Source: Gaetbulibacter saemankumensis DSM 17032
Lineage (GTDB): Bacteria; Bacteroidota; Bacteroidia; Flavobacteriales; Flavobacteriaceae
Assembly: GCF_000425645.1 (NCBI RefSeq)
Contig: NZ_KE384430.1
Span: 372,001 to 436,000 of the forward strand
Reading direction: 5' to 3'
Length of the DNA: 64,000 nt
The position numbers and the translations under genes are program-made. Below the pieces are notes generated by a model. The model worked only from the letters and a program-made list of their open reading frames with translations. It was not told the DNA's origin and made no database searches. Each line of letters starts with the position of its first letter. Within the stretch, counting starts at the first letter, position 1. Below, one piece after another: positions 16,804-25,288 of the stretch.

Positions 16804-18219
16804 TTATTTCCAGCCACCACCAAGTGCTTCATAAATATTTACGACACTTAATAGTTGTTGCAATTTATTATCTATTACATTCAGTTCGGCATTTAGTGCA
16901 CTTTGTCTAGCGGTTAGCAAATCTAAATATGTAGCATAACCATTTTGTAGCAACTCTTCTGAATTAGTCTCGGCATGACGTAAAGCTTCAACCTCATTTT
17001 GTCGGTACTGAAACTTTTCGGTTTCCGCATTATAAGCATATAAAGCATTAGACACTTCGTTCCCTGCAACTAATAAGGTCTTCTTAAAATGAAGTAAAGC
17101 CTGCTCTTGCTGCGCTTCCGCCACTTCTTTCTGCGTTTTTATTTTACGCTGATTGAAAATTGGCTGTGTTAATCCTCCAACAATATTTGCGAATAAGGAG
17201 TTCGCGCTAAGCAATTGATCCAGTTGTAAACTCTGTAACCCTCCAGCTGCAGTAATAGTCAACGATGGATAAAAATTACTTCGAGCCACGTTAGTCATTT
17301 CAAAAGACTGTATCAATCCGAATTCAGCAGCCATAACATCAGGGCGATTACTTAATAATAATGCTGAAACCCCCAGATTAATTTCAGACTCTAGATGTTG
17401 ATTATTAAGAGCACCCCTTTCTATAACAACCGAGGCTCTTCCTAATAGAAGATTCAAGGTGTTTTCGGTTGTAAAAACCGCGGCTTTTAAATCAACCTCA
17501 AGTGCTCTGGCATTGTTATACTGAGCAATATTTTGATCTACCGCTACTTGATTTACCTGACCTGCATCTTTAAGCGCCTTAATAGTTTCTACACTGCTTG
17601 CTCTGGTTTCAATTGTTCTTCGGGTTACAGCTAATTGTTCATCTAAAGCTAACAATTGATAGTAAACAGAAGCAATGCTAGCTACCAATTGAGTTTTTAC
17701 TGCCTGATGAGCTGCTACACTTTGCAAATAACCCGCCTCACTCGCACGTTTATTACTGCGTATTTTTCCCCAAATATCGGCTTCCCATGATAAATTACCC
17801 GACAACTCGAACTGCTGTAGCGATCCATTAAAGAAAGATCCAAACTGACTATTCTTAGCTAATTCCTGATGAGTAGCAGTCGCTTTAGCTCCTAAACTAG
17901 GGAAGTATGCCGCTTTCCCTTGTTTATAATAAGCTTCGGCAACATCCATTTGTTCAATGGCCACTCGAATATCAATATTGTTTTCTAACCCTTGCTCGAT
18001 ATACTGTCTCAGATAGGGATCGGTAAACATATCCTTCCATGATACATCAGCCATAGACAAACTATCGGTTGAAAGGGCATCCGTTCTATATAAATTTTCA
18101 GTTTCTTCGAACTCGGGTCTCTTATAATCTTTAGCCACGAAACACCCCTGCAGGCTTGTAACAATTACAGTTAAAACCAACGCATTTTGTATTAGCGAAT
18201 TTTTTATGTGCAATTTCAT
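16804..18219 (-). CDS. RND efflux outer-membrane factor (TolC/OprM family lipoprotein)
   Basis: This is the outer-membrane channel of a tripartite drug-efflux pump. The 471-residue protein has a lipoprotein signal (lipobox LQGC, Cys26) and two outer-membrane-efflux (OEP) domains, each a coiled-coil helical pair plus two barrel strands. Recognisable family segments are SWEADIWGKIRSNKRA, LLSNRPDVMAAE and the repeated YLDLLTARQSALNAEL near the C-terminus. It ends LGGGWK, as NodT-family proteins commonly do. It is the last gene of the regulator-adaptor-permease-channel operon, 2 bp after the permease. Confidence 0.94.
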   Translation of the reverse strand: MKLHIKNSLIQNALVLTVIVTSLQGCFVAKDYKRPEFEETENLYRTDALSTDSLSMADVSWKDMFTDPYLRQYIEQGLENNIDIRVAIEQMDVAEAYYKQGKAAYFPSLGAKATATHQELAKNSQFGSFFNGSLQQFELSGNLSWEADIWGKIRSNKRASEAGYLQSVAAHQAVKTQLVASIASVYYQLLALDEQLAVTRRTIETRASSVETIKALKDAGQVNQVAVDQNIAQYNNARALEVDLKAAVFTTENTLNLLLGRASVVIERGALNNQHLESEINLGVSALLLSNRPDVMAAEFGLIQSFEMTNVARSNFYPSLTITAAGGLQSLQLDQLLSANSLFANIVGGLTQPIFNQRKIKTQKEVAEAQQEQALLHFKKTLLVAGNEVSNALYAYNAETEKFQYRQNEVEALRHAETNSEELLQNGYATYLDLLTARQSALNAELNVIDNKLQQLLSVVNIYEALGGGWK

Positions 18220-18221
18220 AA

Positions 18222-21200
18222 TTAATCTACTTTAGTTTCTTCAACAATGGGCTTACTAGTTACTTTTTCCTGTAACCACTGGAATACAATGAATAGCACT
18301 GGAATAATGAATATTCCTAAAATTGTTCCAATTAACATCCCCCCAGCAGCACCGGTACCAATAGAATTATTTCCTTCAGCCCCTACACCTTTTGCTAACA
18401 CCAATGGCATTAATCCCAAAATGAAGGCGAACGAAGTCATTAAAATAGGTCTTAAACGTGCTTTAGCTCCATGAATAGCCGCATCAACTAAACTTTCACC
18501 TTTTCGTCTTCGCTGTAATGCAAACTCTACAATTAAGATGGCATTTTTCGCCAATAATCCAATAAGCATAACTAAGGCTATCTGGAAATAAATATTATTT
18601 TCCAGACCCATCATTTTTGTTGAAAAGAAGGCTCCAAAAATACCTAGTGGTAAAGAAAATATTACTGAAAGTGGCAGCAAATAACTTTCATATTGTGCCG
18701 ATAATAAGAAATATACAAATATCACCACCAGTACAAAAATCATAACGGTTTGATTACCTGCATTAACTTCTTCACGAGATAAACCTGAATATGCTACCTC
18801 GTAATTACTAGGCAGATTACTAATCTCTTCATTTACAATTTTAATGGCATCACCTGTACTAAATCCTGGATTCGCAGCACCATTAATTTTCGCTGAATTA
18901 TATAAGTTGAAACGCGTTACCGATTGCGGACCATAAACACGCTTTAAACTCACAAACTGGGTAATAGGCGTCATCTCTCCGCTCCCTGTTTTAATATATA
19001 ATTCGTTAAGAGCACTTTTATCGGACCGATCTTCCGGAAGCGCCTGAATATACACTCGATATTGCTTACCAAATCGAGCAAAATCTGCTGCATAAATTCC
19101 ACCTATATACCCTTGTAATGTTGAAAAAATGCTACTTACAGATACTCCATATCTTTTCGCAAGTGGGACATCAATTTCCATTTCGTACTGCGGATACTTG
19201 GTGTTAAATGACGATTGCCCATATTGAATTTCTGGGTGCTTCATTAAGTTACCAATAAACTCTTTGGTTGTTTTATCTAATTCATCAAAACTTCCACCAG
19301 ATTTATCTAATAAATTTACTTCGAATCCACCCGATAACCCAAAGCCTGGAATACTTGGTGGTGCAAAGAAAATGATATTAGCTTCTGGAATGGTTGCCGC
19401 AATGCCAAATAATTTACCGATAATGGCATTTGCCGATTCTCCTTCGTCACCACGCTCTTCCCAGTCTTTCAATTTAACAAATCCTAACCCATAATTAGTC
19501 CCAGCACCACTTATTAAACTTCGTCCATTAATAACCGTTACGCCTCTCACTCCAGGAAGCTGGCTTGCTTGTTTATACAACTCTTGAGTAACCATACTCG
19601 TGCGATCCATAGAAGATCCTGCCGGTAATTCTATGTTCATAAATATAATACCTCTATCTTCTGAAGGTACAAATCCTGTAGGAGTTGTATTTGCAGTCCA
19701 CCAGATACCTACACCCGATAAAACCAACATAAATATGGTAATCCATTTATTGCGAGATAAAAACTTTAAGGATCTTCCGTAGCGTTCGGTTGCAGCATTA
19801 AATCCTGCATTAAAAGCATCATAAAAACGCTGAATAAAACTTTTGTTTATATGCTCTTCACTATGCGGCTTTAAGAATAAGGCACACAAAGCCGGACTTA
19901 AGGTTAGAGCATTTACCGCCGATATAAGAATAGCTACAATTAAGGTTACCCCAAACTGTTCGTAAAACACACCTGTAGGCCCTTGAATAAAAGTTACCGG
20001 AATAAAAACGGCAGCCATAACCAGGGTAATAGATATAATTGCCCCAGAAATTTCATGCATAGCATTTAAAGTCGCTGTTTTAGCATTCTTTTCGCCTTCA
20101 TCAATTTTGGCGTGCACAGCTTCTACTACTACAATGGCATCATCTACTACAATACCAATAGCTAATACTAATGCAAATAAGGTTAATAAGTTAACCGAAT
20201 ACCCAAATAAATTCAGAAAAAAGAATGTCCCTATAATAGCTACGGGTACTGCTATTGCCGGAATTAATGTAGAGCGAAAATCCTGAAGAAAGATAAAAAC
20301 CACTAAGAATACCAATAAGAAAGCCTCAATAAGGGTATTCCTAACCTTATTCATCGATGCGGTTAAGAAATCATTAGTATCATAATTAATCACATACTTG
20401 ACGCCATCAGGAAAATCGGCTGACAAACGAATTAACTCCGATTTAATTTCCTTGATAATTTCCTGAGCATTCGATCCTGCCGTCTGGTATATCCCCATAT
20501 TTACACTTGGGTAACCCTCGGTAAACCCAAAAGATTCATAACCCTGTGCATCCATTTGAACCGTAGCTACGTCTTTCAGTCTTAAATATTCACCATTATC
20601 TAAAGCTTTAATAACGATATCTTCATACTGTTCTTCCGTTTTAAATCGTCCACTATATTTAATATTATAAGTAAATGCCTGACCATCATTCTGACCTAAA
20701 GCGCCTGCCGAAGCTTCTAAACTTTGCTCTTTTAATGCCGCCATAACTTCTGCCGGAATTAAATTATAAGCCGCTAATCTCTCGGGTTTTAACCAGATTC
20801 TCATGGCATAATCCTGGTTAGAAAATACATTCACATTTCCTACCCCATTAACACGCTGTATAGCTGGAATTACATTAATTTTTAAATAATTCTGAACGTA
20901 TGTAGCATTATAGTCTTCATTTTCAGAATACACAGAAAAAAACATCAATGCCGATGTCTGCTGCTTTTGAGTTAGCACCCCTGTCTGTTTTACCTCTTGT
21001 GGCAATAGCGGATTAGCCCGAGCCACACGGTTCTGTACATTAACGGCGGCAATATCAGGATCTATATTCTGATTAAAAAATACGGTAATATTCGCGGTAC
21101 CATTATTATCTGCCGAAGAAGTCATATAGGTCATCCCCTCAACCCCGTTAATCTGTTCTTCTATTGGAATGATAACACTCTCTAAAATAGTTTCTGCGTT

Positions 21201-21356
21201 CGCTCCCGGGTAAGTCGCAGTTACCTGAATGGTTGGTGGTGCAATATCAGGATACTGTTCGACCGGTAATGCGGCATAACCCAAAACCCCCAAAATAACA
21301 ATGATAATGGAAATTACGGTTGATAAAACCGGTCTTTCTATAAATGTTTTTAACAT
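18222..21356 (-). CDS. RND efflux permease (HAE1/AcrB family)
   Basis: This inner-membrane proton/drug antiporter drives tripartite efflux. The 1044-residue length matches AcrB. The N-terminus (MLKTFIERPVLSTVISIIIV) is the first of twelve membrane segments. The paired aspartates of the proton relay are at 405-406 in GIVVDDAIVVVEAV, and the second half carries the matching SAQYESYLLPLSVI and LLAKNAILIVEFA segments. Two large periplasmic loops form the porter and docking domains (PFQ-type motif region ANPLLPQEVKQTGV at about 114-127). Substrates cannot be predicted from the sequence. It lies between the adaptor (21 bp) and the channel gene (2 bp). Confidence 0.96.
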   Translation of the reverse strand: MLKTFIERPVLSTVISIIIVILGVLGYAALPVEQYPDIAPPTIQVTATYPGANAETILESVIIPIEEQINGVEGMTYMTSSADNNGTANITVFFNQNIDPDIAAVNVQNRVARANPLLPQEVKQTGVLTQKQQTSALMFFSVYSENEDYNATYVQNYLKINVIPAIQRVNGVGNVNVFSNQDYAMRIWLKPERLAAYNLIPAEVMAALKEQSLEASAGALGQNDGQAFTYNIKYSGRFKTEEQYEDIVIKALDNGEYLRLKDVATVQMDAQGYESFGFTEGYPSVNMGIYQTAGSNAQEIIKEIKSELIRLSADFPDGVKYVINYDTNDFLTASMNKVRNTLIEAFLLVFLVVFIFLQDFRSTLIPAIAVPVAIIGTFFFLNLFGYSVNLLTLFALVLAIGIVVDDAIVVVEAVHAKIDEGEKNAKTATLNAMHEISGAIISITLVMAAVFIPVTFIQGPTGVFYEQFGVTLIVAILISAVNALTLSPALCALFLKPHSEEHINKSFIQRFYDAFNAGFNAATERYGRSLKFLSRNKWITIFMLVLSGVGIWWTANTTPTGFVPSEDRGIIFMNIELPAGSSMDRTSMVTQELYKQASQLPGVRGVTVINGRSLISGAGTNYGLGFVKLKDWEERGDEGESANAIIGKLFGIAATIPEANIIFFAPPSIPGFGLSGGFEVNLLDKSGGSFDELDKTTKEFIGNLMKHPEIQYGQSSFNTKYPQYEMEIDVPLAKRYGVSVSSIFSTLQGYIGGIYAADFARFGKQYRVYIQALPEDRSDKSALNELYIKTGSGEMTPITQFVSLKRVYGPQSVTRFNLYNSAKINGAANPGFSTGDAIKIVNEEISNLPSNYEVAYSGLSREEVNAGNQTVMIFVLVVIFVYFLLSAQYESYLLPLSVIFSLPLGIFGAFFSTKMMGLENNIYFQIALVMLIGLLAKNAILIVEFALQRRRKGESLVDAAIHGAKARLRPILMTSFAFILGLMPLVLAKGVGAEGNNSIGTGAAGGMLIGTILGIFIIPVLFIVFQWLQEKVTSKPIVEETKVD

Positions 21357-21377
21357 GATTATCTTTCTTTCTAAATA

Positions 21378-22511
21378 TTACTGGAATAATGGTTTTATTG
21401 GCTCTACTACACTATCGAAAGCCACCTCGTTAGGAATAATTGGCATCTTATTTCTTAATTTACCAATACCACTTACCACAATTTTATCACCCGCACTAAT
21501 ACCTGATTCAACAATATAAAGTGTGTTAGTTCTATCTTTTACAGTAATTAACTTCGAGGATACGGTATTGTCGGAATTCAGCATATAAACAAATGTTTGC
21601 CCCTGTTGTTCGTATGTAGCCGATTGTGGCACGACATATACTTTATGGTAAGTCGTTGGAATTTCAATACTACCACTACTACCATTGGCCAATATTAAAT
21701 TAGGATTTTCGAACATCGCTCTAAAACTTACCGCTCCTGTAGTTTGATCTACTTGACCGGTTACTGTCTGAATCGCTCCTTTAAGATTGTACATTTGTCC
21801 GTTAGCTAATTGCAAACTCACTTTTGGAAAGTTTAAAATTTTATCATGACGGGTTTCGCCTTCCGTGTTTAAAAGAAAATCTAAATACGCTGTCTCATTC
21901 ATAGAAAAGAATGCATAAACTTGATTCATGCTTGCTACAGTCGTTAAAGGCTTCACACTACTTGCACTGACTAAAGCTCCTTCGCGATAAGAAATGGCTC
22001 CTACATAGCCATTTACCGGGCTGGTTACCGTTGCATAACCGATATTAGCTACAATACTTTTATAATTACTTTTTGCCTGAGCCAGCTTCGCTTTTGCCGT
22101 TTCCAACTGCACTGGGCTGATAATATTTTTTTCTACTAAGGGAATTAATTTATCTACCTCAACTTTAGCCGCATTCATATTAGCTTTTGCAGCCTCAGCA
22201 TCCTGACTTAAGGACTGGGTTTCTAATTTAAATAATGCCTGTCCTTTAGTTACCTTCTCACCTTCATCAACTAATACTTTTTGAATATATCCAGAAACTT
22301 TAGCTCGCACCTCACTGCTTATAGTCCCCTCTATAGTTGTTGGATATTTAACATAGGTAATAACATCTTTTTGAGGAACCGCAGCTACTTGAACGGGTAA
22401 TGCCTGAGATTCTCTTTGGGATCCCTGATTATTACCTTTTCCACAGGCAACGAAAAACATCATGAACAATGCCGTGGACAATATAAAATAGTTATTCTTT
22501 ATCATTTTCAA
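21378..22511 (-). CDS. RND efflux periplasmic adaptor subunit (membrane fusion protein)
   Basis: This adaptor bridges the inner-membrane permease and the outer-membrane channel. The 377-residue protein begins with a lipoprotein signal (lipobox FVAC, Cys23). It then has the lipoyl-like beta segment (GTISSEVRAKVSGYIQKVLVD), an alpha hairpin (AKANMNAAKVEVDKLIPLVE), a second lipoyl half (YATVTSPVNGYVGAISYREG), a beta-barrel domain and a membrane-proximal domain. It starts 1 bp after the regulator stop, so the regulator and pump are one transcript. The internal Met3 is an alternative start. Confidence 0.94.
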   Translation of the reverse strand: MKMIKNNYFILSTALFMMFFVACGKGNNQGSQRESQALPVQVAAVPQKDVITYVKYPTTIEGTISSEVRAKVSGYIQKVLVDEGEKVTKGQALFKLETQSLSQDAEAAKANMNAAKVEVDKLIPLVEKNIISPVQLETAKAKLAQAKSNYKSIVANIGYATVTSPVNGYVGAISYREGALVSASSVKPLTTVASMNQVYAFFSMNETAYLDFLLNTEGETRHDKILNFPKVSLQLANGQMYNLKGAIQTVTGQVDQTTGAVSFRAMFENPNLILANGSSGSIEIPTTYHKVYVVPQSATYEQQGQTFVYMLNSDNTVSSKLITVKDRTNTLYIVESGISAGDKIVVSGIGKLRNKMPIIPNEVAFDSVVEPIKPLFQ

Positions 22512-22512
22512 T

Positions 22513-23013
22513 TTATTGTTTTTTTAAGTGGTTATTTATTATTTTATCTCTGAGCACAGCGACAGAATTTATAACATCCTTTAAATAAACCATAAAGATG
22601 TCATGAAAAGCCATATCAAATTGCTCTTCTATTGGTAAATGTTTGTTTGCTTTTTCTTTGTAAGCTTTTATCTCCTTATGCAAATCCAGTTCTTCATGCC
22701 ACATACCAACCATTTTATCAATATTTTGAACCACAGATTCTCTATTGATTAGATAATATTTTTTTCGATCACCTGATTTTGTGAAATAGTTTAACCTCTT
22801 TAGGTCGGCTAAATAATTTAAATGTGTTGAAATCGTACTTTTACTGGCACATAAATTGGTTACCAAATCTTCAAAAGTTGTTCCGGCGTTTCCTTTTAAA
22901 ATGATATATGCCATAATTCGGGCCGCTACAGGAGCCAGTTGTTCTTTATTTTCCAGAAACACCCCTAATTTTTCTACCAGTGCTTCTCGTTCTTTACATA
23001 CCATTCTTTCCAA
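22513..23013 (-). CDS. GbsR/MarR-type winged-helix transcriptional regulator
   Basis: The 166-residue protein has a winged helix-turn-helix DNA-binding domain at about 25-95 (the recognition region reads TTFEDLVTNLCASKSTISTHLNYL, with the wing FTKSGDRKKYYLI). A helical C-terminal dimerisation part follows. It resembles GbsR/MarR-type regulators found at the head of RND operons in Flavobacteriia. It is the first gene of the efflux operon (1 bp before the adaptor). A perfect palindrome (23035-23056) lies 22 bp upstream of its start, so autoregulation of the pump is the simplest model (inference). The inducing ligand is unknown. Confidence 0.88.
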   Translation of the reverse strand: MERMVCKEREALVEKLGVFLENKEQLAPVAARIMAYIILKGNAGTTFEDLVTNLCASKSTISTHLNYLADLKRLNYFTKSGDRKKYYLINRESVVQNIDKMVGMWHEELDLHKEIKAYKEKANKHLPIEEQFDMAFHDIFMVYLKDVINSVAVLRDKIINNHLKKQ

Positions 23014-23034
23014 AATTTTGTGTAAAAATAAAAA

Positions 23035-23056
23035 TAGTTCGGATAAAACCGAACTA
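23035..23056. promoter_or_regulatory. Candidate operator palindrome of the RND regulator
   Basis: Two 8-base arms TAGTTCGG and CCGAACTA are separated by ATAAAA. The site is 22 bp upstream of the regulator ATG and would overlap the promoter spacer. It is G+C-rich in a very A+T-rich stretch and is not followed by a T-run, which argues for a protein-binding site rather than a terminator. Confidence 0.5.
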
Positions 23057-23078
23057 AACGAAGTTAAGTTTTTTGAAC

Positions 23079-23107
23079 AAAAAAAAGCCGATGATAATCA
23101 TCGGCTT
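23079..23107 (-). terminator. Rho-independent terminator after pheS
   Basis: A GCCGATGA/TCATCGGC stem with a 3-nt loop is followed by eight T on the minus strand, 22 bp past the pheS stop. Confidence 0.9.
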
Positions 23108-23128
23108 AAAAATTATATTTTAACTGAA

Positions 23129-24148
23129 TTAGAATGCAGATTTAAACTGCTCTAAAAACCTTACATCGTTTTCACTTAGAAGTCTAATATCATTAATTTG
23201 ATGCAATAACATGGCAATTCGGTCAATGCCAACACCAAAGGCAAAACCTGTATATTCTTTAGAATCTATTTTACAATTCTCAAGAACATTAGGATCGACC
23301 ATACCACAACCTCCAATTTCTAACCAACCGGTACCTTTTGTTATTCGGTAATCAGATTCGGTTTCCAAACCCCAGTACACATCAATCTCAGCACTTGGCT
23401 CCGTAAAAGGAAAGTACGACGGACGTAATCTAATTTTAGACTTACCAAATAATTGTGTTGTAAAATATTGTAAGGTTTGTTTTAAATCGGCAAAACTTAC
23501 ATCCTTATCTATATATAAACCTTCTACCTGATGAAAAAAGCAGTGCGAACGTGCAGAAATAGCTTCATTTCTATAAACACGACCCGGTGAAATGGTTCTA
23601 ATAGGAGGTTGATTATTTTCCATATAACGCACTTGTACCGAACTGGTATGCGTACGCAATAGCACATCTGGATTTGTTTGAATAAAGAAGGTATCCTGCA
23701 TATCACGTGCCGGATGATACTCTGGTAAGTTTAATGCAGTAAAATTATGCCAATCGTCTTCAATTTCCGGTCCTTCACTCACGTTAAAACCAATGTTTGA
23801 AAAAATATCTATAATTTGATTTTTAACAATAGATATAGGATGACGGGCTCCAAGGTTTACAGGCTCACCAGGACGTGATAAATCACCATAAACACCTTTT
23901 ACTTCTTCCTTACTTTCAAGTTCTTCTTTTAAGGTATTAACTTTAGCCTCAGCCGTTTTTTTTAAGGTATTAATAGCTTGACCAAATTCCTTTTTTTGGT
24001 CGTTTGCTACATTCTTAAATTCAGCAAAAAACTCATTAAGCAATCCTTTTTTACCTAAATATTTTATTCTAAATGCCTCAACCTCTTCTTTAGATTGTGC
24101 TTTAAATGATTCCGCTTCGGCTACAAGCTCTTTTATCTTATCTATCAT
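23129..24148 (-). CDS. pheS: Phenylalanyl-tRNA synthetase alpha subunit
   Basis: This is the catalytic subunit of the alpha2beta2 class II synthetase that charges tRNA-Phe; the beta subunit gene is not in this window. The 339-residue protein has the N-terminal coiled coil (1-90). The class II core includes the motif 2 area (ARSHCFFHQVEGLYID, about 202-217) and motif 3, with GVGIDR at 305-310. Length and motifs are normal. It has a TAAATTTG promoter box 20 bp upstream and a strong terminator downstream, so it is a single-gene unit. Confidence 0.96.
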   Translation of the reverse strand: MIDKIKELVAEAESFKAQSKEEVEAFRIKYLGKKGLLNEFFAEFKNVANDQKKEFGQAINTLKKTAEAKVNTLKEELESKEEVKGVYGDLSRPGEPVNLGARHPISIVKNQIIDIFSNIGFNVSEGPEIEDDWHNFTALNLPEYHPARDMQDTFFIQTNPDVLLRTHTSSVQVRYMENNQPPIRTISPGRVYRNEAISARSHCFFHQVEGLYIDKDVSFADLKQTLQYFTTQLFGKSKIRLRPSYFPFTEPSAEIDVYWGLETESDYRITKGTGWLEIGGCGMVDPNVLENCKIDSKEYTGFAFGVGIDRIAMLLHQINDIRLLSENDVRFLEQFKSAF

Positions 24149-24167
24149 AACATCCTTAAAATGATGG

Positions 24168-24175
24168 CAAATTTA
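24168..24175 (-). promoter_or_regulatory. Promoter -7 element for pheS
   Basis: TAAATTTG on the minus strand, 20 bp before the pheS ATG. Confidence 0.5.
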
Positions 24176-24241
24176 CTATTTTTTGTTGAAATGACTTAGG
24201 CTTACCACGAGTTTATAATGAAAACCAGGTCTTAGGTATAT

Positions 24242-24323
24242 GCGTTAGCGATTGTAATGAAAATCCTTTTTGTTTTCTAACAAAAAGATTGAAATGTAAA
24301 GCGCGACCCGCAGGGGAACGCCC
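24242..24323. repeat. Structured intergenic repeat-like element
   Basis: An 82-bp stretch opens GCGTTAGCG and closes GGGAACGCCC; its ends can pair (GCGTT with AACGC). Inside is a perfect 9-bp hairpin, CTTTTTGTT/AACAAAAAG with a TTCT loop (24266-24287), and a G+C-rich CCCGCAGGGG hairpin near the right end. The overall plan matches an interspersed element that I recall from intergenic regions of many Flavobacteriaceae. Only one copy is seen here, so its repeat nature is from memory and not shown by the window. It fills the gap between pheS and the end of the 118-residue gene. Confidence 0.5.
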
Positions 24324-24329
24324 AAAAAC

Positions 24330-24686
24330 CTATTCGATATACTCGCTTTCCAAAAAGTAGTTTACTATGGCCTCTTTCATTAAAATGGCCTGCTCACCAG
24401 CTTTTAAATGAGGCAGGCTATCCTTTACTTTATAATGGGGCCATTTATCGTCATCGAAATAGTCGAATTCGTAATACCCATAGGGTTCAAGTAATCGACA
24501 AATGGCAATATGCATGAGATCCAATTTATGATCCTTTTTAAAGCGTAAATGTGGCTGACCAAGTTCCTGAACACCTATTAAATAAATGATGGCATCCAAA
24601 TCCAAGCGGTCTCCATCGGCAAACTGATTGGATAATTTATCTACAACCAGTTCCCATCGTTGCTTTAATTCTTCGTCTCTTGCCAT
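24330..24686 (-). CDS. Conserved hypothetical protein, 118 residues
   Basis: This is a soluble protein with no signal peptide. It starts MARDEELKQRWELVVDKLS and has an alpha-rich pattern with segments DLDAIIYLIGVQELG, HIAICRLLEPYGYYEFDYFD and LKAGEQAILMKEAIVNYFL. I recognise it as a type of short protein common in Flavobacteriaceae, with no known function. It is transcribed divergently from cvpA, with promoter boxes only 3 bp apart, and ends next to the structured element at 24242-24323, which may form its 3' UTR. Confidence 0.72.
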   Translation of the reverse strand: MARDEELKQRWELVVDKLSNQFADGDRLDLDAIIYLIGVQELGQPHLRFKKDHKLDLMHIAICRLLEPYGYYEFDYFDDDKWPHYKVKDSLPHLKAGEQAILMKEAIVNYFLESEYIE

Positions 24687-24724
24687 AATTGTTTACTGAA
24701 TAAATACTTTAATATTACAAGTCG

Positions 24725-24732
24725 CAAAGTTA
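24725..24732 (-). promoter_or_regulatory. Promoter -7 element for the 118-residue gene
   Basis: TAACTTTG on the minus strand, 39 bp before the ATG at 24686. It lies 3 bp from the divergent cvpA box. Confidence 0.5.
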
Positions 24733-24735
24733 ACT

Positions 24736-24743
24736 TATATTTG
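24736..24743 (+). promoter_or_regulatory. Promoter -7 element for cvpA
   Basis: TATATTTG, an exact TANNTTTG match, ends 17 bp before the cvpA ATG. Confidence 0.5.
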
Positions 24744-24760
24744 ACAAAATTCGATGACCC

Positions 24761-25288
24761 ATGAGTGTTTTAGATATTGTTTTATTAGCCTTACTATTAT
24801 TTGGTTTAATACGCGGTTTTTTAAAAGGTTTATTTGTTGAAGTTGCCTCGTTGCTAGCTTTAATTGCAGGCGTTTACGGAGCTATACACTTTAGTGATTT
24901 TGCTGGAAACTATTTATACGAATTGACAGATTGGGACGAAAAAACCATTAATATTGTGGCTTTCGCTATAACTTTTATCATCATTGTACTTACTATTTCA
25001 CTAGCAGGTAAAGCACTTACCAAATTAGCCGATTTTGCAGCTCTAGGTATTTTAAACAAACTTTTGGGTAGCGTATTCGGTGCTTTAAAAATTGGCTTAA
25101 TTCTTAGCGTGTTACTTATTGTATTTGACACAATGAATAAAAGCTTGCCTTTTGCCGATGAAGATACTTTAAATGATTCCGAGCTTTACGCTCCAATCAA
25201 AGCTTTAGCGCCGACATTATTCCCTAGCATATTAAACAAAAAATCTATTGGTGAGGAAGAAAACGACCCACGAAATACAATTATCTAA
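24761..25288 (+). CDS. cvpA: CvpA family inner-membrane protein
   Basis: The 175-residue protein is the CvpA fold: four predicted membrane segments (about 5-22, 27-45, 63-85, 103-122) in the first 125 residues, opening VLDIVLLALLLFGLIRGFLKGL, and a soluble C-terminal tail. CvpA was named for colicin V production in E. coli and is linked to envelope stress; no precise biochemical role is established. The stop codon abuts the stop of the convergent carbonic anhydrase gene, with no spacer. In many bacteria cvpA lies upstream of purF; here the PurF-like gene is 28 kb away. Confidence 0.88.
   Translation: MSVLDIVLLALLLFGLIRGFLKGLFVEVASLLALIAGVYGAIHFSDFAGNYLYELTDWDEKTINIVAFAITFIIIVLTISLAGKALTKLADFAALGILNKLLGSVFGALKIGLILSVLLIVFDTMNKSLPFADEDTLNDSELYAPIKALAPTLFPSILNKKSIGEEENDPRNTII

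Noticed and set aside
23524-23706. 60-codon ORF inside pheS on the same strand
   Set aside because: Alternative frame of a well-supported synthetase gene; no family features.
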